64,000 nt of DNA from Chromatiales bacterium (ex Bugula neritina AB1) (GTDB lineage Bacteria; Pseudomonadota; Gammaproteobacteria; Granulosicoccales; Granulosicoccaceae), in NCBI GenBank assembly GCA_001730015.1, contig MDLA01000138.1, positions 46,053-110,052 on the forward strand, in the 5' to 3' direction. Below, in pieces: positions 9,372 to 18,132 of the stretch; positions within the stretch are counted from its first letter, which is position 1; the number at the start of each line of letters is the position of its first letter. The translations under genes were made by a program, and so were the position numbers. The notes under the pieces are model-generated. The model worked only from the letters and a program-made list of their open reading frames with translations, was not told the DNA's origin and searched no databases.

Positions 9372-10679
9372 CTAACTACTATAGACACGCTCGCCCATCA
9401 GATGCGTAGCACGAGTAAGCCGATCATCAGCCAGCATGATCAAGGCAAACAACTTTTCCTCGATGGTATCCACCAGCTCTATCCGACGCCCGAGTAATTC
9501 GCTGGCCTGTGGATCCAGCACCACAAAGTCGGCCTCTTTTCCCGTTTCGAAGTTCCCGATATGTTGCTGCAGCGATAGCGCGCGAGCGCCACCCAGAGTG
9601 ATCTCATACAACAACTGCAAGGCGTTGACGGTGTTTCCATTTAGCTGTGTCACCTTATAGGCCTCAGATGCGGTTTCCAGCATATTAAAGCTCGTGCCAC
9701 CCCCGACATCCGTTGCCATGCCCGTGCGCACCCCGCTTTCCCGGGCAACATTAAGATCGAACAAACCGCTACCCAGAAACAGATTCGAGGTCGGACAGAA
9801 CGCTGCGACGGTCTGCGTCTCCCGCATGCGGATTAGATCTTCACTCGTCAGATGAATACAGTGCGCATAAACCGCTCGATCACCGAGCAAGCCATAATGG
9901 TCATAAACATCGAGATAACTGCGCGACCAGGGATACAACTCAGCCACCCATTTAACTTCAGACTGATTCTCCGCTACATGGCTTTGCACATATACCCCTG
10001 GGTTGTCAGCGTATAATCGACCGGCCAGCTCAAGCTGCTTCTCACTGGACGTTGGCGCGAACCTGGGAGTAATGGCGTAGTTAAGTCTTTGCGTACCGTG
10101 CCAACGATCGATCAGCGCCTGGCTGTCCCGGTAGCTTTGCTCTGCGGTATCACGCAGTTTTTCCGGACAGTTGCGATCCATCATCACCTTGCCGGTAATC
10201 ATTCTCATATTGCAGCGTGACGCTGCCTCGAAGATTGCATCTACCGAGATCGGGTGTACGGTGGCAAACATCATCGCGGTTGTGGTGCCATTGCGAAACA
10301 ACTGCGACAACGCAAAATCAGCGACACCCGCAGCATGAACGGGATCGGAAAATTTTATCTCGGCCGGAAATGTGTATCGCTCCAGCCACTCCAGCAACTG
10401 AGCACCATAACTTGCGATCATGTCCACCTGCGGATAGTGCACGTGGGTATCGATAAAACCCGGAAAGATATAACAGCCCCGGTAGTCATACTGAGTTGCC
10501 TGCTGGCAATCTGGTTTTGCGAGAAGCGTTTTGGCGCCGTCAACAGCCGCTATACGGCCATCGCGAATCAGCAATGCGCCATCTTCAACCACCTCCAGTG
10601 CATCTGCCCCGGCAACCGAAGGGTCGGCCGTCAGGTGCACTATGGTTCCGCGTATCAGTTTATCTTTACTTACTGGCAT
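9372..10679 (-). CDS. guaD: Guanine deaminase
   Basis: Hydrolyses guanine to xanthine plus ammonia in purine salvage and catabolism. The 435-residue amidohydrolase shows the guanine-deaminase signature PGFIDTHVHYPQ (metal His pair), SHVAEN (His and Glu of the site), YAHCIHL and the metal Asp in MATDVGGGTSFNM. Length matches the family. It lies 36 bp downstream of xdhC on the same strand, so the two are probably one transcript linking guanine deamination to xanthine oxidation. Its stop codon is 2 bp from the end of a truncated repeat. Very confident. Confidence 0.96.
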   Translation of the reverse strand: MPVSKDKLIRGTIVHLTADPSVAGADALEVVEDGALLIRDGRIAAVDGAKTLLAKPDCQQATQYDYRGCYIFPGFIDTHVHYPQVDMIASYGAQLLEWLERYTFPAEIKFSDPVHAAGVADFALSQLFRNGTTTAMMFATVHPISVDAIFEAASRCNMRMITGKVMMDRNCPEKLRDTAEQSYRDSQALIDRWHGTQRLNYAITPRFAPTSSEKQLELAGRLYADNPGVYVQSHVAENQSEVKWVAELYPWSRSYLDVYDHYGLLGDRAVYAHCIHLTSEDLIRMRETQTVAAFCPTSNLFLGSGLFDLNVARESGVRTGMATDVGGGTSFNMLETASEAYKVTQLNGNTVNALQLLYEITLGGARALSLQQHIGNFETGKEADFVVLDPQASELLGRRIELVDTIEEKLFALIMLADDRLTRATHLMGERVYSS

Positions 10680-10715
10680 GTTGCATTCATCGATCGGAAG
10701 GTCTGGTGTACCAGC

Positions 10716-11738
10716 TCAGTCAGTCTGTTCCCACAGCACAGACAATTGCATCGCGAGACTCAAAGCAATTGACTCCGGCCGGCGCGACCGAATACTACCT
10801 AATCCAATGGGACATCGCATACTTTTAATCAAAGTTTCCGGCCGGTTTCGATGTTGCAGCCGTCGGGTAAACTGCCGTCGCTTGCTGTCGGAGCCGATAA
10901 CCCCGAGATAGCGAAAGTCTCCACGGTCAATCACTGCCTGGCAGATGTCGTAGTCAGTCGCATGGCTGTGAGTCATTATCACGTAGCAGGCCTGGGAGGG
11001 TGCTTCCGCTACTTCATCAGCACACGCTTCAGTCTCATGGATAACTATAGATGGTTCAGCTTCGAGCGACTCGGGTAATTGCAGCATTTCAGCACGCTCA
11101 TCGATCCAGGTTAGTCGACAGGGAAGCAAAGCCAGTTGTGCAACGACCGCCTTACCTACGTGCCCGGCACCAAACAGCCATACTTGCGGCAGCTGAATAA
11201 ACAATGGCTCGCAGAACCACAGCAAGCCGTCGTGGCTGACAAGCTGTGGCTGGCTGGAAGCCGCTGACAGGCTTTGCGCAGGCCCGGATACACCGATCGA
11301 TTCTTTACCGACTATTTCATAGTTGCCCGCCGCTCCGGCTTCAACGCATCGACATAGCCACTGACCATGTGGCCACAGTTCCTGCGACGCGTGATCCTGC
11401 GATAAAGACTGTAATATTCCGCTTACCCAATCCATACCGGCAACCGCTTGCTCAAACAGCAGTTCTACTTTTCCGCCACAGCATTGACCCAGCGCCGGGC
11501 CCAGCGCAAACATCCGGCGTTCGACTGCCGCACTTGACAACAATCTGTCACGTGCAATGGCTATAGCCTGGTATTCGAGATTGCCACCGCCGATGGTACC
11601 GGACACGTTTTGCTGACTCACCAGCATACGCGCACCGACTTCTCTGGGAACAGAACCATCTACGCGAACTACGGTGACCAGCGTCACAGCGGCGTCTGCT
11701 CTCAGCATAGCAATGAGATTGTTGATCCAGTCAGGCAT
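10716..11738 (-). CDS. xdhC: Xanthine dehydrogenase accessory protein XdhC
   Basis: XdhC binds molybdenum cofactor, promotes its sulfuration and inserts it into xanthine dehydrogenase. From the ATG at 11738 (MPDWINNLIAML) the product is 340 residues. The N-terminal XdhC/CoxI domain has GSVPREVGARMLV and GTIGGGNLEYQ. The C-terminal Rossmann domain has VWLFGAGHVGKAV and YVIMTHSHATDYD. An upstream in-frame start at 11786 exists but adds an atypical MRQFQPECG leader. The usual xdhA and xdhB structural genes are not in this window; they must be elsewhere or absent. Its promoter region faces pelC divergently. Confidence 0.93.
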   Translation of the reverse strand: MPDWINNLIAMLRADAAVTLVTVVRVDGSVPREVGARMLVSQQNVSGTIGGGNLEYQAIAIARDRLLSSAAVERRMFALGPALGQCCGGKVELLFEQAVAGMDWVSGILQSLSQDHASQELWPHGQWLCRCVEAGAAGNYEIVGKESIGVSGPAQSLSAASSQPQLVSHDGLLWFCEPLFIQLPQVWLFGAGHVGKAVVAQLALLPCRLTWIDERAEMLQLPESLEAEPSIVIHETEACADEVAEAPSQACYVIMTHSHATDYDICQAVIDRGDFRYLGVIGSDSKRRQFTRRLQHRNRPETLIKSMRCPIGLGSIRSRRPESIALSLAMQLSVLWEQTD

Positions 11739-11818
11739 CCGGCAAGCATAACGAATAACGCCACATTCGGGTTGAAACTGTCGCAATTACCACAGGAATA
11801 AACCTCCGTGTACGCAAT

Positions 11819-11829
11819 GGAACGGTTCC
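11819..11829. promoter_or_regulatory. Small palindrome in the xdhC/pelC divergent region
   Basis: GGAACGGTTCC is a perfect 11-bp palindrome in the 237-bp region between the divergent xdhC and pelC starts. It could be an operator half-way between the two promoters, but no known regulator motif is matched and a palindrome of this size can arise by chance. No clear -35/-10 pair was assigned in this region. Confidence 0.25.
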
Positions 11830-11975
11830 TGCTCTCTAAACGGCCGGTTTCTGTGACGCATCCTTCACCACAGACTGCATTACCACACAAAGTGAAATCT
11901 ACTGATGCAATAAGCAGCAGAAACCAGACAGACACGAGTTTTAACTTTAATTTTGAATCGAATCGGAACTTGAAC

Positions 11976-12725
11976 ATGCGCTTAAAAATTCTTGCTTGCG
12001 TGCTTGTTGTAACAAGCACCCTACTTACCGCATGCGAAACCATGACATCTTCCCGGCGGCTCGCAATCAGCACGAGCATTGGCTGGGCTCTGCTGCCGTT
12101 CGAAAATCTATCTCAAACTCCCCTGGCAGGTGATCGCGCGAGATCTCTAGTCGAGACTCATCTGCACGCAAACGGGGTAACCAACCTCGCCATTTATCAG
12201 CCCGCTAGTGAGCAATCGCTTCTGTCGCTGCTAGACAATGCGGCACAGCTGGAAGCAGGGAAGCAATGGGCACGGGACAACGGCTATCGCTTCGCCGTGA
12301 CGGGTAACGTTCAGGAGTGGCAATACAAGAACGGACTGGATAACGAACCCTCTGTTGGCATGACGCTTAAATTTCTCGATCTCTATAACAACGAGGTTCT
12401 ATGGGTTGCATCCGCCTCGCGAACGGGCTGGGGCTATAGCAACTTATCAAGTGTTGCTAGTAAAACTATCAAAGAGTTGCTGGCCGAAGTCCGTTTCAAA
12501 CCATCGAAAAGCACAGCACCGGATACCAGCCCTGTTATCGCGGCCAACCGCCCGATTATCCCGCGGGCCACCCCCGCTGTGACAACCCGAATTCAGCCTA
12601 TGCCCCTGGTTCCCCGCGAGCAGGAACCTGAGATTGCAGCGGCAAAACCACCAAAAGTAATGGACCCGCCTGCACTTCTGCCCTCTATGATTGAAAATAC
12701 AAACAAGGAAGTAACCGACCGATGA
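11976..12725 (+). CDS. pelC: Pel polysaccharide outer-membrane lipoprotein PelC
   Basis: PelC is a periplasmic lipoprotein that, in Pseudomonas, forms a dodecameric ring under the PelB pore and funnels the cationic polymer outward. The product (249 residues from the ATG at 11976) starts with a lipoprotein signal peptide ending LLTAC, so Cys20 would be acylated. The PelC fold follows (about residues 30-172: ALLPFENLSQTPLAGDRA, GYRFAVTGNVQEWQYKNG, NEVLWVASASRTGWGYSNLSS in pieces). About 75 proline-rich residues follow that are not in the ~172-residue Pseudomonas protein. It is the first gene of pelCDEFGAB and its stop overlaps the pelD start (ATGA). A longer frame from 11808 exists but lacks a signal peptide at its start. 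Confidence 0.9.
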   Translation: MRLKILACVLVVTSTLLTACETMTSSRRLAISTSIGWALLPFENLSQTPLAGDRARSLVETHLHANGVTNLAIYQPASEQSLLSLLDNAAQLEAGKQWARDNGYRFAVTGNVQEWQYKNGLDNEPSVGMTLKFLDLYNNEVLWVASASRTGWGYSNLSSVASKTIKELLAEVRFKPSKSTAPDTSPVIAANRPIIPRATPAVTTRIQPMPLVPREQEPEIAAAKPPKVMDPPALLPSMIENTNKEVTDR

Positions 12726-14134
12726 TCAGTTTCAATCTGCCGTCTTCGGCGGTTAAGAAACATAAAACAGGTTTTTCCTGGAGCAATACTGGGCCGACTA
12801 AGCACTGGTCCCATAAAATCCTGGAGCTACTGGTTTTCTCTATAGCCGTTCCTGGTATCGGTTTTTTCTTTTTCAAACACGACCCCGTAGGCATGAACAG
12901 CGGATTTGCCTGGTTCATTATTCCTCCGGTTGTTTTCGCTGCACGCTATGGCGCTTTGTGGGGATTTCTCTGTGCTATCACCTGCACAGCTTCACTGGCA
13001 TATCCGTGGCTCGCGTACTCAACCCAGTTTTCCGATCTACTTGCCCTCGGTGTCGGTACCGTGATCCTCAGTATTATTGTCGGTGACTATGCCTCTTCCG
13101 GCAAAAAACAAAGTGCGCAGGAACACGCCGAGAATCAATACCTCAGACACCGCCTGAAAGAATTTTCCAAGGACTACCACATCCTGAAGGTATCTCATGG
13201 GCAGCTGGAAGAATTTATGGCCGGCCAGCGAATCAGTGTCAGACAAGCACTGCAGCAACTAAAGCCTTTATTGACAACATCCGGTAACAAAAACAAACAA
13301 GTTCTACAAGCGGGCAATGAGCTTATGGCTGTTTTTGCCCAGTTTGGTGCGGTACAGGTGGCCGGTCTCTATGGCATGAAGGCAAACAACCGCTTAAACC
13401 CGGAGCCCATTGCATTGCATGGCGATATGCCTGCACTGAATTTATTCGATCCATTGGTTAAACTTGCTATAGAAAGTGGTCAGCTGGTCAGTGTGAAACT
13501 CGAAGCGCACGCCAGCGAAACGGTTGATAGTAAGCTCCTGGCAGTGGTACCGATTATCGACTCGCACAATCAGCTACACGGAATTCTAGCGATCAAAGAC
13601 ATGCATTTTATGGCTTTCCAACAGGAAAACCTAAATGTACTTGCCTTACTGGGTAGCTATATCGGCGACATGCTGACGCGTTCACGTAGCATCGGCGAAT
13701 CACGCAGTGGCTGGTTTCTGGCCGAGCTCGACAATGCGATCAGGTTTGCCCGAACCAACCGCGTTCAATCAGCGCTGCTCACCATCAAGCTCAAAACTAC
13801 AGACCAGACGCAGTTTGTCGCGGATTATCTGGGCAGTAATATCCGAAGCCTCGATAGCTCATGGCAACCGCACTCCGCTTCCGGCAGCAATACGGTTGTT
13901 ATTCTTCTACCGCTGATGAACAAGGCCCAGTGCGAAGCTTATCTGCAGCGGGTTTCAAAAAAACTATTTGATGAAACTAAAATTGATCTGACGCACGTTG
14001 CCGCCGAAGTTCGCATGAAGCAAATAATGAAGCGCGATACCCGTGACACCTGCCTGACGTTTGTCAACAACGTTACCGGTTTCGGCAAACCCAAGGAAGG
14101 TAAATTCAAAAGGAAGCGTAAACGTGCTGCGTAA
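12722..14134 (+). CDS. pelD: Pel biosynthesis c-di-GMP receptor PelD
   Basis: Inner-membrane protein that activates Pel synthesis when it binds cyclic di-GMP. The 470-residue product has about four N-terminal transmembrane segments (residues 33-125), a helical linker (about 130-170), a GAF domain (about 180-325) and a C-terminal degenerate GGDEF-like domain (about 330-455). No GGDEF active-site motif is present. An RxxD sequence, R375-S-L-D378, lies in that domain; RxxD is the c-di-GMP inhibitory-site form used by Pseudomonas PelD, but I could not align it to prove equivalence. The basic end (KFKRKRKRAA) is unusual. It overlaps pelC by 4 bp and pelE by 11 bp, implying translational coupling. 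Confidence 0.92.
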   Translation: MISFNLPSSAVKKHKTGFSWSNTGPTKHWSHKILELLVFSIAVPGIGFFFFKHDPVGMNSGFAWFIIPPVVFAARYGALWGFLCAITCTASLAYPWLAYSTQFSDLLALGVGTVILSIIVGDYASSGKKQSAQEHAENQYLRHRLKEFSKDYHILKVSHGQLEEFMAGQRISVRQALQQLKPLLTTSGNKNKQVLQAGNELMAVFAQFGAVQVAGLYGMKANNRLNPEPIALHGDMPALNLFDPLVKLAIESGQLVSVKLEAHASETVDSKLLAVVPIIDSHNQLHGILAIKDMHFMAFQQENLNVLALLGSYIGDMLTRSRSIGESRSGWFLAELDNAIRFARTNRVQSALLTIKLKTTDQTQFVADYLGSNIRSLDSSWQPHSASGSNTVVILLPLMNKAQCEAYLQRVSKKLFDETKIDLTHVAAEVRMKQIMKRDTRDTCLTFVNNVTGFGKPKEGKFKRKRKRAA

Positions 14135-15134
14135 TTTATTCGGCATCCCGGTTTTATGCCTGGCACTAACCGCTGAACTGATTCTCAGTGCTCAGCTGGT
14201 GGTTGATCTCGGTCTGTCAATCACTATGAGTGCCTGGTTATTTTCCCACACGATGGCTAGTGCACTCGCAGCGTTTTGCACGTCGATCTTGTTTAAAGAA
14301 CTGGTACCGGGAAAGCGCGTACCCCTGCTCTTCTTTTTGTTTCTGACCGGATTTTTCCTGCCTTTTATCGGAGCCCTGGGGATCTGGCTTTCAATAACAT
14401 TCGGTGCAATCATCGCACGGGGTCGCCATCAGCAGAAAGAATTCTGGCAATTCACCAGCAATGCCGAATTGCCATTTGCCGCACCTATCGATCGCCCGCT
14501 GCCCAAACTGGATAGTCGAGGGTTTATAGAGCAGCTTGCCTTCGATCCAGAGACCGAGAAGCTCTATAAAAAGGTTGCCGGAACAAGACACATTCGCGAT
14601 AGCCAGGCTGGCCCGATCCTGAAGCAGGCAGTGGGACACGAAAATGATCGAATAAGACTTGTCGCCTATCAAATGCTGGACAAAAAAGTTAATACACTTA
14701 ATCGGGAAATACAGCGGCTGGAATCAGACGCTCGTGCTGCATCAGGCGCTGGAAAATCAAATATACACTTGCAAATCGCAAATAATTACTGGGAACTATT
14801 AACTCTGGAAGAAGATGAGCCAATCGCACGTGAAGAACTACTGGGCAAAGCGCATGGACACGCACTGAAGGCCGCCGAACTCGACAGCAAAAATGTCAAT
14901 GTGCACTTCACGATTGGACAAATCAATCTTAAACAAGGCGACAGCCAATCCGCGATCGCCTCGTTTGAACGTTCTATATCACTCGGAATTTCGAAAGACA
15001 AGGCACTGCCTTACATCGCGGAAGCCGCCTATAAAATGCGTGATTTTGTAAAACTTCGCACGACACTCGATCAGGTAAGCCCTGCCTTCAAAACCTACCC
15101 GCCATTTTCAAATGTCATAGAGTACTGGGCATGA
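14124..15134 (+). CDS. pelE: Pel biosynthesis membrane/TPR protein PelE
   Basis: PelE is an inner-membrane protein of the Pel synthase complex with PelD, PelF and PelG. The product is 336 residues from a GTG at 14124, chosen because AAGGAAG lies 7 bp upstream and because the frame then opens with VLRNLFGIPVLCLALTAELI, the first membrane segment. Three hydrophobic segments fill about residues 5-100; the soluble part (about 130-335) contains TPR-like helices such as NVHFTIGQINLKQGDSQSAI. An in-frame ATG at 14061 would force a 74-bp overlap with pelD. The stop overlaps the pelF ATG by 4 bp. Confidence 0.87.
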   Translation: MLRNLFGIPVLCLALTAELILSAQLVVDLGLSITMSAWLFSHTMASALAAFCTSILFKELVPGKRVPLLFFLFLTGFFLPFIGALGIWLSITFGAIIARGRHQQKEFWQFTSNAELPFAAPIDRPLPKLDSRGFIEQLAFDPETEKLYKKVAGTRHIRDSQAGPILKQAVGHENDRIRLVAYQMLDKKVNTLNREIQRLESDARAASGAGKSNIHLQIANNYWELLTLEEDEPIAREELLGKAHGHALKAAELDSKNVNVHFTIGQINLKQGDSQSAIASFERSISLGISKDKALPYIAEAAYKMRDFVKLRTTLDQVSPAFKTYPPFSNVIEYWA

Positions 15135-16714
15135 GTAAATCACCCAAGTTTAGCCCCGGTACACATGCAAATGTTTGTCTTTTGCTGGAAGGCACTTTCC
15201 CTTATGTACGCGGTGGCGTATCAAGCTGGGTAAAGCAGCTTATCGAAGGCATGCCGGAACTGACTTTCTCTATTGTTTTTCTCGGCGGCAAAGCGGACGA
15301 GTACGATAACCCCGCATACGATATACCTCCCAATGTTGTACACATAGAGAATCACTTTCTCATTGGCTCAGACAAAGAACCTTCTACCAAAAAGAAGTTC
15401 TGGAAGCGCAAAGCAGACAAAGCGGCACTTTTTGACCGGAATACGCAACTCCACAATATGTTGTCTGATACCGAAAACCAGATAGGCAGCGAAGTTGCCA
15501 GAGACTTCACCAATTTATTGAGCAACGAGAATGGAATCTGCCGGACGGATCTTTTCCACAGCGATGAGGCCTGGGAGTCTATTCGGGAAAAGTATCTGGA
15601 GGCACCACCGGGCCTGGATTTCAATCATTACTTCTGGACCGTACGCACAATGCACAGTCCTCTGTTTACCTTAGCTAACATCGCAAAAAATCCACCCTCA
15701 GCGGACCTTTATCATTCTGTTTCCACCGGATACGCCGGATATCTGGGAGCGATGCTAAAAAGTAAGACAGGCGCACCGTACGTTATCAGTGAGCACGGGA
15801 TCTATACAAAAGAACGCGAAATCGACCTGGCACATGTAGACTGGATTCCAGAGGAAGTGGACCCGTATCGGGTCGGGCTGGACGACAGCATGAGCTATCT
15901 CAGGCAAACCTGGATTCGTTTCTTCCAGTCACTGGGGCGGATGTCATATAGCTCGGCAGATCAAATCTACACACTCTACAACGGTAACAGAGAGCGGCAA
16001 ATCGCGGATGGCGCTCCAGTTGATAAGCTAACGATCGTGCCCAATGGCGTTGATGTGGCGAAATTGAGTCAGATACGACGCGATAGCGATGCCCCTATAC
16101 CGCCAGTACTGGCATTAATTGGCCGCATTGTTCCGATCAAGGATATCAAAACATTCATCAGAGGCATGCGAATCATCTGTGCCCAAGTTCCACACGCTGA
16201 GGGCTGGTTGGTGGGTCCCGAAGATGAAGACCCGGACTACGTTAAAGAGTGCAAAGCCCTGGTAAAAAGCTTCGGACTGGAAAACTCGGTTAAATTCATG
16301 GGGTTTCAAAAACTGGAGCAGATTTTCCCGAAAATCGGCTTGACTGTTTTAACCTCAGTCTCAGAGGGACAACCTCTGACAACACTTGAGGGCTTCGCCG
16401 CAGGTATACCAGCAATTACAACGGATGTCGGAAGTTGTAGCGATCTGCTGTATGGTAATACAGAAGAAGATAAATCCCTGGGCCAGGCCGGAGCCATTGT
16501 GCCGATATCGAATCCTCGATTGTTTGCCGAGGCTGCACTACTACTATTGATGGATCCGGATAAATGGAGGGAAGCGCGTGATGCTGCCATTGCCCGTGTA
16601 GAACAATACTACGATGCGCAGGATATGCTAAGCCACTACCGTGCAATTTATACCGACAATATAACCAGATCCATAGAAGATCAGCAGCAGTTCAAGCAAG
16701 CAGGAGGGTTCTGA
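15131..16714 (+). CDS. pelF: Pel polysaccharide glycosyltransferase PelF
   Basis: Cytoplasmic GT4-type glycosyltransferase thought to polymerise Pel from a UDP-sugar donor. The 527-residue product starts with VCLLLEGTFPYVRGGVSSW, the typical PelF N-terminus. In the C-terminal Rossmann half it has VPNGVDV, ALIGRIVPIKDIKTFI and the E-x7-E motif E412 to E420 (SEGQPLTTLEGFAAGIP) that binds the nucleotide-sugar. Length is slightly above the Pseudomonas protein (about 507). It overlaps pelE by 4 bp and pelG starts 1 bp after its stop. Very confident. Confidence 0.96.
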   Translation: MSKSPKFSPGTHANVCLLLEGTFPYVRGGVSSWVKQLIEGMPELTFSIVFLGGKADEYDNPAYDIPPNVVHIENHFLIGSDKEPSTKKKFWKRKADKAALFDRNTQLHNMLSDTENQIGSEVARDFTNLLSNENGICRTDLFHSDEAWESIREKYLEAPPGLDFNHYFWTVRTMHSPLFTLANIAKNPPSADLYHSVSTGYAGYLGAMLKSKTGAPYVISEHGIYTKEREIDLAHVDWIPEEVDPYRVGLDDSMSYLRQTWIRFFQSLGRMSYSSADQIYTLYNGNRERQIADGAPVDKLTIVPNGVDVAKLSQIRRDSDAPIPPVLALIGRIVPIKDIKTFIRGMRIICAQVPHAEGWLVGPEDEDPDYVKECKALVKSFGLENSVKFMGFQKLEQIFPKIGLTVLTSVSEGQPLTTLEGFAAGIPAITTDVGSCSDLLYGNTEEDKSLGQAGAIVPISNPRLFAEAALLLLMDPDKWREARDAAIARVEQYYDAQDMLSHYRAIYTDNITRSIEDQQQFKQAGGF

Positions 16715-16715
16715 T

Positions 16716-18101
16716 ATGGCGGGAATTGGGTTCGAGCTTCGTAAATATCTGAACGAAGATTCTTTCACCGGCACATTGAAGGCTTATGGCTTTGCCGGCC
16801 TTATAAGTGCCGGGCCATGGGTATTGTCTATTCTCGGAGTTATGTTAATTGGTATCGTTGCGATATCACAGAAGGTAGGGGGTAGAGAGGTAGAGCAGTT
16901 TACCACCTCGGTAACCTGGATCATGGGAACATCCCTCATTCTCTCCGGAATACTACAACTGGTCTTCACGCGTTACATCGCTGATCGATTGTTTGAAGGG
17001 CGCGATCACTTGATCAACCCGAATCTGTTTGGTGCGCTACTGTGCACCACACTAGTCAGCGGGGCACTGGCAACCGCTGCGATGATTCAGTGGTTTGACG
17101 AATCTTTCAGCTACGAGGTGTTGATGGTCGCAAATTTTGTCACGCTGTCCAATGTGTGGATTCTGGTGATTTTTGTCGCAGGCCTAAAGAAATTTAAAGT
17201 CATTCTACATTCATTTTTCTTTGGCTACACAACAACAGTACTGTTGTCGATGCTACTCATGCCTTACGGTATTGCCGGGCTGCTTACGGGTTTACTAGCA
17301 GGCCATGCACTCTTGCTGTTTCTGATGCTTGCCGTAGTAATACCCGAATACCCTATGGAGCAGACTGTAAGACTCGACTTTCTAAAACGAAAAGAGATCT
17401 TCCCGGTGCTGATTTTTGTAGGCGTGTTCTACAACCTCGGAATATGGATTGACAAATTTATTTTCTGGGGATACCCGGGTACTTCTGAGGCTGTGATAGG
17501 TCCATTGCGCGCCTCACTTATATACGACCTGCCGATTTTCCTCGCGTATCTGTCAATTATTCCGGGTATGGCTGTTTTCCTGTTGCGTATCGAGACCGAC
17601 TTTGCTGAAGCTTACGACGGTTTTTTCAATGCGGTTAGGGGCAATGCCAGTTTGCCGGAAATCGAAACGCTGGGCAACGAAATGATTCTCGCGGTAAGAG
17701 AGGGCATATTTCAAATTATCAAAGTTCAGGGTATTACCGTACTGATCATGTATATGCTTGGGCCGAAAATCGTTACCTGGCTCGGTATCTCGCATAAGTT
17801 TATCCATTTATATTACATCGACCTTGTTGGCGTATCGGCACAAGTTCTGATGCTCGCCGTACTTAATGTTCTTTTCTATCTGGATCGTCTGCGAGATGCG
17901 TTCTGGCTGACTCTGACACTTCTGGTGACTAACGGCAGCTTTACCTGGATTTCATTGCAACTCGGCCCGATGTACTACGGCTACGGCTTTGGTTTATCGA
18001 TGTCTTTAACGGCTTTCGTCGGTATATACCTGCTCTCAAGCGAGCTGGAAAATATTGAGTTCAGAACGTTTATGCGTCCCCGTAGCGCCAGCACTCAGTG
18101 A
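16716..18101 (+). CDS. pelG: Pel polysaccharide membrane transporter PelG
   Basis: Polytopic inner-membrane protein of the Wzx/flippase-like class, thought to move Pel across the inner membrane together with PelD/E. The 461-residue product begins MAGIGFELRKYLNEDSFTGT, the family hallmark, and has about twelve hydrophobic segments spread along the chain. The start ATG lies 1 bp after the pelF stop, with AGGAGG about 10 bp upstream (within the end of pelF). A 31-bp gap separates it from pelA. Confident from sequence and context. Confidence 0.95.
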   Translation: MAGIGFELRKYLNEDSFTGTLKAYGFAGLISAGPWVLSILGVMLIGIVAISQKVGGREVEQFTTSVTWIMGTSLILSGILQLVFTRYIADRLFEGRDHLINPNLFGALLCTTLVSGALATAAMIQWFDESFSYEVLMVANFVTLSNVWILVIFVAGLKKFKVILHSFFFGYTTTVLLSMLLMPYGIAGLLTGLLAGHALLLFLMLAVVIPEYPMEQTVRLDFLKRKEIFPVLIFVGVFYNLGIWIDKFIFWGYPGTSEAVIGPLRASLIYDLPIFLAYLSIIPGMAVFLLRIETDFAEAYDGFFNAVRGNASLPEIETLGNEMILAVREGIFQIIKVQGITVLIMYMLGPKIVTWLGISHKFIHLYYIDLVGVSAQVLMLAVLNVLFYLDRLRDAFWLTLTLLVTNGSFTWISLQLGPMYYGYGFGLSMSLTAFVGIYLLSSELENIEFRTFMRPRSASTQ

Positions 18102-18132
18102 CTGGGCCTTTGAAGATTCAGGGTATAGATTG

